DNA of 64,000 nt from the NCBI GenBank assembly GCA_963565915.1, contig OY751490.1, positions 372,001-436,000 of the forward strand, given 5' to 3'. Positions within the stretch are counted from its first letter, which is position 1. Every line of letters starts with the position of its first letter. Origin of the DNA: Entoloma clypeatum. Taxonomy: Eukaryota; Basidiomycota; Agaricomycetes; Agaricales; Entolomataceae. The notes below the pieces were generated by a model that was given only the letters and a program-made list of their open reading frames with translations, was not told where the DNA came from and did not search any database. The translations under genes were made by a program, and so were the position numbers. Below are positions 42,377-52,394 of the stretch, one piece after another.

Positions 42377-43950
42377 TTGACCCCGAGGGGTTTGTAGTAT
42401 GCGAAGTCCTTAAACTCATGGGTGAAGTGTAATGAGGCGCCAGAATCTAAGATCCATTGTGCGCGTTCTTTTCCCTTACAATGTGTGCAGTTGGCAAAAT
42501 GTTTTATAAATTTTTTGTGTAGATCGTTACTAAAGTGATCTACACATTCTGCACTGCTACTGGCTAATATATTATATGTCTGTAAACAGGCATTGTTAGC
42601 GTTCCTCAATTGATAAGGTTTGAAGGAATAAGTTGACGAACCGTCGAGTTCAATCAATTCATCAGGTCCCATGCGCTCTGATTGATGGTCAATGTCCATC
42701 ATCCTGAGGGAGTCATCCAAAGGCGGAGTAACTCGACGCTGCTTGGATGGTCTTTCATCTTCTTCTGGGATAATCATATCCAGAATCCGAAGATTTGACC
42801 CTGAGGGACGAGCACCAATGCTCCACGCGAGTTTCCTGACATGGTCATTCTTTTTCCACGCAGACGGCTTGCCCGAAGGAAGCCCGGTGTACTGGGATGG
42901 AGGCGGGTTCATGCGTTGCAGGAGTGACTGCATCCTTTGGGAGTCTGGCTGGGCGGTACTCATCATTTTTCCGCGCCCAGTGACAGTCGTGAAGGAAGGT
43001 GCCGGAAGAGGAGAGAAGTGAATGGCGGGAGCAACAAACTCAACCGTTTCTTCCACATGGTCGGACGTGTTGTCCGCATTGTTGGTGCTCTTCTTCTGAT
43101 TGCGCCAGCGTTCTTTTCCCTTCTTCTTTTCAGAAGCGGTACTAGGGTCGGTCGAGTTAGGCTGCTCGTCAGCATCGTTTTGCGAGGTACTCGGCTTTTG
43201 CTGCTTTTCCCATTTGGGGTCTTGCCCCTTTCGCTTTGTCCCGGAGATTTTCCGGGCCTGCTCGTTGGACGTACGAGTGGACCCAATCGAATACTTGCGC
43301 CGGTACTCTGAGATGATGCTATCCGCGACGGCTTTGTACGTGAAGTCGTCGGCGTCATAGACCTGGAAGAGGGCGGTGGAGAGCGACGACCAGGCGTCGG
43401 GAATGGCACTTGCCAGGATCATGGCCTGCATCAGGTCAGGGACATCGAAATTCGATTCGCTGAGACGGGCGAAGAGTGCTCCGAGGCATTCTATTTCAGG
43501 GACCGGGTCACGACCTGACAGCTTGAAGGAAGCTGCCGCTTTGAAGTCGCCGAAGATGACGGCTGGGGTTACTTTGGAATAGGCATCCTTCAGGGTCGTC
43601 CATGCATCCAGAGCCAAGTTGCTATCCTTGATGTGGCGTCTGATCGCCTCAGAGACTTTCAGTCGGATTGACCCGAGGGCCTTATCGTCGTCTCTGATCC
43701 AACTCTTTTCTTCCTTGCGGAAGCCAGGCTGATCGACCGTGGCGACCAGCACAGGGGGAGCACCAGCGGTGGTGCCAGGAGTGGAGATCGTGGTAGTGAA
43801 ATCGGCGATATCGGGGCGGGGGATGTCGCCAGAGACAAGGCGCCAGACTCCTTGATGGAGGAGGTAGGACTTCATTTTTTTGGCCCAGCTTTGGTAGTCG
43901 ATGCCGTCAAAGGCGGAGATGGTGTCAAGAGCAGAGCGAGAGGTAGACAT
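42373..43950 (-). CDS. gag: Copia Gag-protease
   Basis: The ORF starts at ATG 43950 (MSTSRSALDTISAFDGIDYQSWAKKM), the usual start of a copia Gag (UBN2-like domain, KVTPAVIFGDFKAAASFKLSG further on). It continues through a Lys/Asn/Ser-rich linker to the aspartic protease signature WILDSGASLHFTH near the end. I see no CCHC knuckle, although there is a short HCKGKERAQ stretch before the protease. About 525 residues, open to 42373, where a single-base shift breaks continuity with integrase. Confidence 0.85.
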   Translation of the reverse strand: MSTSRSALDTISAFDGIDYQSWAKKMKSYLLHQGVWRLVSGDIPRPDIADFTTTISTPGTTAGAPPVLVATVDQPGFRKEEKSWIRDDDKALGSIRLKVSEAIRRHIKDSNLALDAWTTLKDAYSKVTPAVIFGDFKAAASFKLSGRDPVPEIECLGALFARLSESNFDVPDLMQAMILASAIPDAWSSLSTALFQVYDADDFTYKAVADSIISEYRRKYSIGSTRTSNEQARKISGTKRKGQDPKWEKQQKPSTSQNDADEQPNSTDPSTASEKKKGKERWRNQKKSTNNADNTSDHVEETVEFVAPAIHFSPLPAPSFTTVTGRGKMMSTAQPDSQRMQSLLQRMNPPPSQYTGLPSGKPSAWKKNDHVRKLAWSIGARPSGSNLRILDMIIPEEDERPSKQRRVTPPLDDSLRMMDIDHQSERMGPDELIELDGSSTYSFKPYQLRNANNACLQTYNILASSSAECVDHFSNDLHKKFIKHFANCTHCKGKERAQWILDSGASLHFTHEFKDFAYYKPLGVK

Positions 43951-44310
43951 TTTTAATGAATCTAGAAAAGGGTTTCCCAATCAGTGATATGTTTTTTAAT
44001 GAATATGATTTGAGAAAACAAGTAAATGATTCCTCATGACATATTCCCTTCAGGAATAGCGGTCGTGGGAAAAACCCTTTTTATATGTCAGGAGCGTATG
44101 AGGTACGATCGGATTTTCCACAAGATGTGTACTAAGCCAATCCCCTTTAGGGACGCTCCATGACAGGTACTTTGTCGTAATGACATTTTCCCAGGTTCAT
44201 GTGTGAAGAAGTATGACTCAGAGACCAGATCTTTTGATCGGTTCTTTGCCAACCAGGGTAGAGTGGGCAGGTACTTGCTGTGGCCAGCGTTCCCAAGTCC
44301 CTCTGCTATC

Positions 44311-44324
44311 CGGGGCCCATAACC
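44311..44324 (-). other. Copia primer-binding site, half-molecule initiator tRNA-Met type
   Basis: Directly after the 5' LTR the minus strand reads GGTTATGGGCCCCG. Its complement, CGGGGCCCATAACC, matches the anticodon stem-loop of eukaryotic initiator tRNA-Met around CAT. Some copia elements (for example Drosophila copia) are known to prime from an internally cleaved initiator tRNA, so this is the likely primer. Confidence 0.65.
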
Positions 44325-44632
44325 TGTTGAAGTTCCACCTGGGCGCTAGCCACAGGCGTACTGAGCAACATAGCTACAGTGGAAGTACTCTATGATACCG
44401 CTATGGTCACTTACATGGTTTGGAGAGGTAAGGCTGGTGAGAGCGGTTGAGGCTGGTAAGAGCGATGGAGCTGGTTAAGAGTCAAGAGACAACTTGTTGA
44501 TATTGACAGTTTCCTGGTCTTATATACCATACTACTGTTTGTACCAACCAAATAAGTATGTAATCAAAGATGTCTAAGGTCACGTGATATAATCTAATCT
44601 AATCTAATCTACATGATGGAAAAGTTTCAACA
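44325..44632 (-). repeat. Copia 5' LTR (plus-strand right end)
   Basis: 308 bp. It differs from the partner LTR by several substitutions and an extra AATCT unit near 44600. It is flanked by CCGGC. Confidence 0.92.
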
Positions 44633-46502
44633 CCGGCGACGAACCACTGGCGATGGCGGGGACGACCGTTCGCCGGCGGCGCGTTCGACGCTGCCCCCCG
44701 TCCTCACGGATGCGCGTGAGTAATGATACTGAATCATTTCTTGTACATCATCTCACGCAGTGTGGCCTGGAAGTGGAGCTATACCTGGTGGACTGGTTCC
44801 GCCAGCAGGGAACCATCTCACAGCGGGCATACCATACACAGAGTGGCGCCCTGTTCAAGCTCGAAGGGCAGATTAACAAGCTCACGAACCGCTTCAACCG
44901 GATCCTCGAGGGGGCAAATGCACAGCTGGCGATGCAGGAGGAGAACGCGTACTCCCGCCTGTTGTACATGGAGGACACACTCAAGGGGTTGAATGTCAGG
45001 TTGACGGACATCGAGAACTACCTGGGTTTCGACCGCTGTCCCGCCCACAACAACCGCGAGTATTGGCGTCCCTACCTTCCCCCACCGCCAGAAGTCAACG
45101 TAGAGCGCCTCTGGCCTGCAGACCCTGAGGGGATGGACCCGGAGCACTACAAGATGGGGCGGTGGCAGCCGGACGAGGGTGCATGGCAGGATTCGCCCCT
45201 GGGACGGCCATCGACGATGAGTGACCCGCCGTCATCGACCCCTCGCGCCTCGTGCCGACCACCCTTCGCCGGATCCCTCGCCGAAGGTTCTGGGACACCT
45301 GGCCCATCTCGGCGAGTGCCATTCGCCAGGTCCTTCGCTGATTCGCCGGTCAACCCCTACGCCGCTTCCTTCGCCGTTGGGCATTCGCCGGTTAGTCGCC
45401 GGGATGGCTCACCCTCGCCGTCGCCCCCAGCCACTGTCGCTGCCACCACCACTACCACCACTGCCGCTGCCACCGTCACCGCCGCCTCCCACCCCGTCAC
45501 ACACCCCGTCGTTGCCCCTCCTGCAGTCAACCTTATCACGCCGACACCAACGACATCCCAGGAGACGGCGCAAGGCACGGTGCAACTCATCCCCCCCCAC
45601 CTGTGAGTCCTATGGCTGTCGTGCCAGAGGAGGAATCTGTGATGGAAGACGATGTGCCCGACACCACCCACACTCATCCGGTGACCCTCGCCGCCTTGCC
45701 TGCCGATGCGCTTCGGCAAAGTCCTCGGCTAAGCGACCACTCATGTTTGCCATCTGCATCGGGCAGTACAGCGTCATCTGAGGGGAAACGTGGACGAAAG
45801 CGCAAGGGTGGGGATGACAGCAGCGCGACTGGGGGAAAGCGGTCTCGCGCGTGAACACGACCGGCGAATCTTTTATTTTTTATTCACATATCCATTTTTC
45901 ATTTCGCTTTCATTTGTTCTACTGTTTTCTTATTGCTTGTCATGTAAGTATTGTATGAAAGGCAATCCTACTTTTGTCGTTTGGAACGGCGAAGGCCATT
46001 TGAGTGATCTGAATCAGTTCTTAGCATGGTGACGATTCAAAATCAGAAACATGAATATCCTACCATTTGGTGTAATCAATGCTGGATCAATCACTGAGTC
46101 GTTTGCTCGAGTCAACATCAAAGCTCGTACGGCAGAGGCTGGGACGCTATACTGTGGGTCGCCATCCAGTGGGCCATTGATCGGTGCCATAACCATCATG
46201 CCCTGTTGAATGAGTTCATTCATTTGCATTTGACCTACAGTCACATATCCGTCACTGGCCACACCCTCGGTAAAACGTTCTTCGGCGAAAGGTCCTTCGG
46301 CGACATCACCGGCGAATGTTTCTTCGGCGACATTCCTGACGGCGACATCACCGGCGAACGCTTCTTCGGTGTTCGTGACGGCGAATGGATCATCGGCGAA
46401 GGTGCCCTCGGCGACAATACGGCAAACACGGCGAATTTCGCCAGTGGTTATATGACTGCTCGCCATCCCCTCACTTCCACTGGGCCATTCTGTATCAGAC
46501 GC

Positions 46503-47797
46503 TGATAGGGCCGCGATGCATCTAGGCCTAAATCTTCGCATTTTGCATCATTTCACACTATCTCTAAGGGATATAGGGAGTCCTAGATGAGCTCCGATTC
46601 TGAGGACTTAGTGGCGACGTTAGAGAGACATTTTAAAACATTTAGAGACCATGGCAATGTAGGACATAGCGCTGGTCACCACTATGGGCTTAGCTATGAT
46701 ACTCGAGAGCCATGGGATCGTCTCGCGAGATAGATAAGACTATCAAGCACCTCTCAAAACGAAGCGCGAAACAAGGAGATTGATTATATTGGATTTATCG
46801 ATGACACTAGCACTGTTTACTATACATCGAGGGCTTGACTGGAGACATTCTCGCGAGAGGCTTGGCAAATGTGCGCCTCGCTTCGCGTCCAAATGGTCCA
46901 TATGGAGAATAGCCAATGACATCGGATTGAACAGACCGAGATCATGTTTGATACACCGCGATCAATGTGCATTACATGGCAGACATATTGATATGGATCG
47001 GTTGTTGATCGGTTGCTTACCGAGATGACCCTTAATCAAAGCATCTGATACCTCGCAGTAACTCATTGGCATCGTCGCGAGGTGTATCAATAGACCGAGA
47101 CAGTGGAATAGTGTCCTCACATGCATGATAGAGGTAGAATATGGAGAAAAGAACGTACCTGTTGCATTGTCAACCACATGGACACATCGCGACGTCTCTA
47201 GCGAAGGCTCACTTGACTGGATACCCCTTAGCGAGACCACATGCATCCCTTTTCTATATTTATTGCAGCTCATGTATAAAGTCTCATAGTTTCGTCGTAG
47301 ATAGGTTAGGTTAGATTGTGCCCCAGAATTGATAGCATTTGTCTTGTGCATCTGTCGTCATTCGCGAGTATCATTGAAGCCTCGAGATCGTTTGGTTTGC
47401 ATCGGAAGTCAGTCGCAATTGTGTTTTGTGTGTTTGAGAACTTGTCAATCGTCAAATCGTGTTATCTATCGGTCGTATTGGTCATTGTCGTGTTCGTATT
47501 CGGTCGAGATCGTGTTCGCGAAGTCTTGTTGGTTCGGAAATCACAAACCTCGGTTCATTATCTATTGAGAGCTATCTCTAAGTCTTGTTCGAGACTTATC
47601 GAGCCATCGCTAAACGAGTTATTCAATTGTTGTTTGGAAGAGTCGCATCCTGAGTGATCCCACTCATCACCCCGAACTATATCGATTGAGAAGTACACAT
47701 CGCGAGACTTGTTCAGTCTTCGTTGTTGTGTTTGGTGTTTGTGTGTGTGATAGAGATATCGCTCGCGCTCATCCCCAGACTCACTTCCTTCGTTTCA
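46503..47797 (+). repeat. 5' LTR of the non-autonomous element
   Basis: 1,295 bp. It contains repeated CTCGCGAG-type words. Three reading frames of 80-130 residues occur identically in both LTRs and show no domain features, so I do not call them genes. Confidence 0.92.
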
Positions 47798-47799
47798 TC

Positions 47800-47817
47800 T
47801 GGAGCCCACCGCGAGGG
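47800..47817 (+). other. tRNA-type primer-binding site
   Basis: TGGAGCCCACCGCGAGGG starts with TGG, 2 nt after the LTR, as expected for pairing with a tRNA 3' CCA end. I cannot name the tRNA with confidence. It contrasts with the self-priming gypsy families in the same window. Confidence 0.6.
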
Positions 47818-47968
47818 GTGGTTCTAAAAACAAGAGTTTAACTCTATATTGGTTCGCTATTGTCCCTTTCAAGGAATTCAGCGATAGCTCTCGCTTGAGA
47901 GATAACCCTGTCCTCTTCAAGCACAGCTGGTGTCGCACCAAGAAGCGATACAAACCCTTGCAGTCAGC

Positions 47969-50184
47969 ATGCTCATGCAAAGTGAAATGGCCAAGCACAA
48001 CCAGCGGATTGCTATGTCCAATAGCGGTCTTGCACAACCATTTGCTCCATCGCTAAATGCTGTTCAGCAACTTTATTATAATCTTAATACATATGCACCA
48101 CTTCGCGGTGCTATGCCATCGATACCCATCCCTTATACCCCTGTTCAGAGCTATTCAATGTCTGGAACATTGGATCCAGTTGCTCATGATGTGGCGATGC
48201 CTGTGAATTGGATCGCGATGCAAAGGCAGTATGACAACATTGCAGTCACACCAGTGCAGCAGCTGCCACCTGTTCAGAACAATCTCGAGAGTACTGTGGA
48301 GAGCCTCGCGATGCAGGACAGCCTGATCGCGATGGCTAAGGCAATGCAGGACATAAGTCAGTTTGTCTCTGACAACATTGCAAATGACTTGGATTTTTAG
48401 AGAGCTCAAGGAAGGCGAAGCAGATTCCAGCGAAGTCAAGGGTTGCTAGGAATCATGCCAAACCGCCGGAGAAGCGATCTAGAGACAGGAAACCCTATAG
48501 CGAGATAGAAAACGAAAATGATATTGATACAGTTGATGAGCCAGAGCCTCTATCGAAGTTGAAGACATTGACCAAGATGAGGCTTGGCACCCCCAAAAAT
48601 AGTGACAGAGCAGTCGATAGCAATGATGTCACTTCGCGGAAAGTGAATTTACACTTTGGAGATGATCCTGAAGTCGCATTTGTTTCACTTGGCAATGTTT
48701 GGCAACCTGATTGCGAAGCCTTCCCTGACGTCAATAAAATGGGACCGGTACTTTGCAGTAAGGCACCTATTGATGATCAATCAAATGGTGTGGCCATCTC
48801 GAAGGATCTCGCGATGCCCATAACTATTACTCTCGGTGATTTGCTAGGAGTGGACAAAACAGTTCAGAATGATTTACGAACGTTATTGACTAGAAAGCGA
48901 GATTTGGCAAATGATTATGCATTCAGTCTACTAGATTCAATGGATAACACTCCATTATCTTATTGCGGTCGCTCTACTGATGTCGAAGATGTTGTTAATA
49001 GTGATGAATTATTGTTCGCAGTCATGGAACAAACTGATTGCGAGGCTATTCTGCCACCCAAGGAAGCATCTAAGCATGTGTGCATCGCAGAGGAGCTGGA
49101 GACGCTTCGCGAAGTTGGTTCAGTGATCGCGAAGGGTGTGGAGAAGCAATGTATGTTTGAAAGTACTTTCAAAATTGTTTCGACATGCAGGAAAGTTGTT
49201 ATTGATCTTGAACTACCTTGGGACCCTGATATATCGGTCTCACAGAGTCTTCGCGAGGCTGTTCCAGTAATCGAGAGCAATGCTGCGAAGGGATTGTACT
49301 CAAAGAATAGTTTGCAAGATGTCCCGATGTCCAAGGAAGTTGCTATTGATCTTGAGCTACCTTGGGATCCTGATATATCAATATTGCAGAGCCTTCGCGA
49401 GGCTAGTTCAGTGATTGCTAGAGGTGCAAAGGAGCGATGTATCTTGGGCAATGGATGCCAGATCTTCGCGATGCTTAAAGTGGTTGCTGTTGATCTCAGA
49501 CTACCTTGGGATCCTGATATATCGACCTATATGAAAAGTGTGAATAAAGAGATGGGGAAATTGCCAGCTTTGGCTCGAGATGTGTGGACCTTGATGATGT
49601 GGTATCTAGACACCAATCAGAAGGGTCCCCTAGCAAAGATTGAACATCGAAAGGATCCTGACATTGTGATGCATAGAGGTCACATCTCTGAAGCATTGCA
49701 AGCAGGCCTCCAAATTTTGCGAGACATGTATTCGCATATTGATGAATATAACATGTTGTGCAATGTAATATCCTTTCAGGATACCATTAGAGGCATCCAT
49801 CGCGAAGCATCTGAGGCATTTCGCGAGGCTAGTAGAGATAGTGCGATACAGGTTTCTGAGGGACAACTTCTCTCAACGGTATCTGACAGTCATGGTCATG
49901 TTGGGGGGCTGGAATTGCTTCGAGATGCCAAGAAACAGTTGAAACGGTACAACCCAGAAATTGCGAAGGATAGGGACTGGGTCTCTGACATGTCTAGAGC
50001 AGGCATTCAAATTTCGCGAATTGTGTATTTGCATATTGATGCCTATAGCCTCTTAGATCTTGAGAACTGTTTAGAGGCAGATTTAAAGACATGTGTTGTG
50101 AGGCATTTTGCGATGTTATTAGAGATGGAAGGAGACATTTTCTCGCGATGGTATCTAGTGATAGTAAGCATGTTGAACAACTGA
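47969..50184 (+). pseudogene. Gag-like protein of the non-autonomous element (one frameshift)
   Basis: Two open segments (47969-48400 and about 48399-50184) are joined if one T is restored in the T5 run at 48394-48398, giving one protein of about 740 residues. The first part is Gln/Met/Pro rich. A basic Arg/Lys region follows (KPPEKRSRDRKPYSE), then acidic sequence. The second part contains three copies of DL(E/R)LPWDPDIS, two followed by QSLREA, at roughly 49212, 49350 and 49491. I see no zinc knuckle, protease or RT motif. The frame is unusually rich in the hexamer TCGCGA. It might be a particle protein or a protease-region relic; no family is recognised. Confidence 0.55.
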
Positions 50185-51099
50185 AATGGCTTCGCGAGAA
50201 GGAATTGAGTTGGTATTGTTGTGGAATTGCGAGACCAGTCAGAGATTCCAGTAAATTGACTTGAGATTGTGTGGATAATGTATCTTTGGCTGGAGTCAGA
50301 AATGTCGAGAGGTATTGCTGTGCGAATTGATCACGAGATCAAGGAGCATCTTCGCGAGACTAGTAATGGCATGAACTGTTGAAATATGTGTCTTGAGAAA
50401 TAGTTGCTATGATGATTCAACTCGGAGAGTTGATATTTTAGTGTGGGGGAGAGAGACTGGCCACGTGTTGGCTCCAGAACCTTCTGTGATGCTTGATATG
50501 CGTTAGATATCAGTCAAACTTGGTTAAGGTTGATGAATCAATAAGGTGCTATTAGCAGAGATCAAATCTTGATGGATATACCACAATATTGATTGACAGA
50601 GAGACCAATGACTTGATGCATTTGCGATGCACCAGATTGAGAAATTGATTGCCTGTTCTCAAAGAAGACTACTCCTAGGGGATGGACTTGTGATTTTTCC
50701 ACTTAGACTTCTGAGAGTTAGACATTGGCAAAAGCGAAATACTACATGTGGGCAATGTGCCTGTATATGACATGAAAAATGGAATGGAAGTCTTTGAGAT
50801 GTTCAAGGCTCATATCCAAGCAGATAGCAATGTTCTGCGAGGCTCTATTGAGATGCAGATAGGTCAGCCAAAGCTTTGTAAAAATGCGAACAGAAGAGTC
50901 TATGTGTTTCGCGATGTTCTGGGAAATATTGGACATAGTAATGGTCATAACAGCGAGGCATTCCAAGCAGAGTTGGTTCGTGAGGACATGTTTTGGGGTT
51001 GAGGCTCGAATATATTGAGATCAGTGCTAGAGTGGACTGGTCATATCGCTGTCGCTAGATAGGATTGACTGGGACAGTCAAGATTTAGTGTGGGGGAGA

Positions 51100-52394
51100 T
51101 GATAGGGCCGCGATGCATCTAGGCCTAAATCTTCGCATTTTGCATCATTTCACACTATCTCTAAGGGATATAGGGAGTCCTAGATGAGCTCCGATTCTGA
51201 GGACTTAGTGGCGACGTTAGAGAGACATTTTAAAACATTTAGAGACCATGGCAATGTAGGACATAGCGCTGGTCACCACTATGGGCTTAGCTATGATACT
51301 CGAGAGCCATGGGATCGTCTCGCGAGATAGATAAGACTATCAAGCACCTCTCAAAACGAAGCGCGAAACAAGGAGATTGATTATATTGGATTTATCGATG
51401 ACACTAGCACTGTTTACTATACATCGAGGGCTTGACTGGAGACATTCTCGCGAGAGGCTTGGCAAATGTGCGCCTCGCTTCGCGTCCAAATGGTCCATAT
51501 GGAGAATAGCCAATGACATCGGATTGAACAGACCGAGATCATGTTTGATACACCGCGATCAATGTGCATTACATGGCAGACATATTGATATGGATCGGTT
51601 GTTGATCGGTTGCTTACCGAGATGACCCTTAATCAAAGCATCTGATACCTCGCAGTAACTCATTGGCATCGTCGCGAGGTGTATCAATAGACCGAGACAG
51701 TGGAATAGTGTCCTCACATGCATGATAGAGGTAGAATATGGAGAAAAGAACGTACCTGTTGCATTGTCAACCACATGGACACATCGCGACGTCTCTAGCG
51801 AAGGCTCACTTGACTGGATACCCCTTAGCGAGACCACATGCATCCCTTTTCTATATTTATTGCAGCTCATGTATAAAGTCTCATAGTTTCGTCGTAGATA
51901 GGTTAGGTTAGATTGTGCCCCAGAATTGATAGCATTTGTCTTGTGCATCTGTCGTCATTCGCGAGTATCATTGAAGCCTCGAGATCGTTTGGTTTGCATC
52001 GGAAGTCAGTCGCAATTGTGTTTTGTGTGTTTGAGAACTTGTCAATCGTCAAATCGTGTTATCTATCGGTCGTATTGGTCATTGTCGTGTTCGTATTCGG
52101 TCGAGATCGTGTTCGCGAAGTCTTGTTGGTTCGGAAATCACAAACCTCGGTTCATTATCTATTGAGAGCTATCTCTAAGTCTTGTTCGAGACTTATCGAG
52201 CCATCGCTAAACGAGTTATTCAATTGTTGTTTGGAAGAGTCGCATCCTGAGTGATCCCACTCATCACCCCGAACTATATCGATTGAGAAGTACACATCGC
52301 GAGACTTGTTCAGTCTTCGTTGTTGTGTTTGGTGTTTGTGTGTGTGATAGAGATATCGCTCGCGCTCATCCCCAGACTCACTTCCTTCGTTTCA
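51100..52394 (+). repeat. 3' LTR of the non-autonomous element
   Basis: 1,295 bp at a constant offset of 4,597 bp from the 5' LTR with no difference found by eye. It is followed by ACGC. Confidence 0.92.

Larger units (their letters stand above)
38856..44632 (-). mobile_element. Full-length Ty1/copia element, frameshifted
   Basis: LTRs at 38856-39160 (3' LTR) and 44325-44632 (5' LTR) share TGTTGAA/TTCAACA ends. The TSD is CCGGC on both sides (38851-38855 and 44633-44637). The interior, read on the minus strand, is gag, protease, integrase, RT, RNase H. The polypurine tract AAATATGGGGGGG abuts the 3' LTR at 39161-39173. The LTRs differ at several positions and pol carries frameshifts and stops, so it is not recent. 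It split KDZ passenger gene 2. Confidence 0.94.
37575..45854 (+). pseudogene. KDZ passenger gene 2: Zn2Cys6, coiled-coil, NLS protein, split by a copia element
   Basis: Exon 1 (37575-37700) encodes MSATPRNIEEIVADFTRFD. A 56-nt intron (37701-37756, GTGAGT...CAG) precedes exon 2, which runs through a repetitive Ala/Thr/Lys region (PATTTAKDTPATSTAKDTPA) to a cysteine cluster at 38563-38653. That cluster has the exact spacing C-x2-C-x6-C-x8-C-x2-C-x6-C of fungal Zn2Cys6 DNA-binding domains, though not at the N-terminus as is usual. The copia insertion (TSD CCGGC) cuts the exon at 38855; it resumes at 44638. A 45-nt intron (44716-44760) leads to a long helical region (ALFKLEGQINKLTNRFNRILEG), a Ser/Pro linker and the basic C-terminus KRGRKRKGG...KRSRA. 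C runs at 44694-44699 (one too many) and 45591-45598 (one too few) shift frame. A nuclear DNA-binding role is inferred. Confidence 0.7.
46503..52394 (+). mobile_element. Non-autonomous LTR retroelement with 1,295-bp LTRs
   Basis: Two LTRs (46503-47797 and 51100-52394) begin TGATAGGGCC and end CTTCGTTTCA. I saw no difference between them in the stretches compared. The TSD is ACGC (46499-46502 and 52395-52398). A tRNA-type PBS and a polypurine tract (GTGGGGGAGA, 51090-51099) frame a 3.3-kb interior encoding one broken gag-like protein and no RT, RNase H or integrase. It must be mobilised in trans. Apparently identical LTRs imply very recent insertion. TCGCGA occurs at high density throughout. 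Confidence 0.9.

Noticed and set aside
44213..44395. 60-residue frame MTQRPDLLIGS...
   Set aside because: It runs from the copia leader through the PBS into the LTR and is not protein-like.
46780..47657. Frames of 80-130 residues repeated at 51377-52254
   Set aside because: They lie in the two LTRs of the non-autonomous element and show no domain features.
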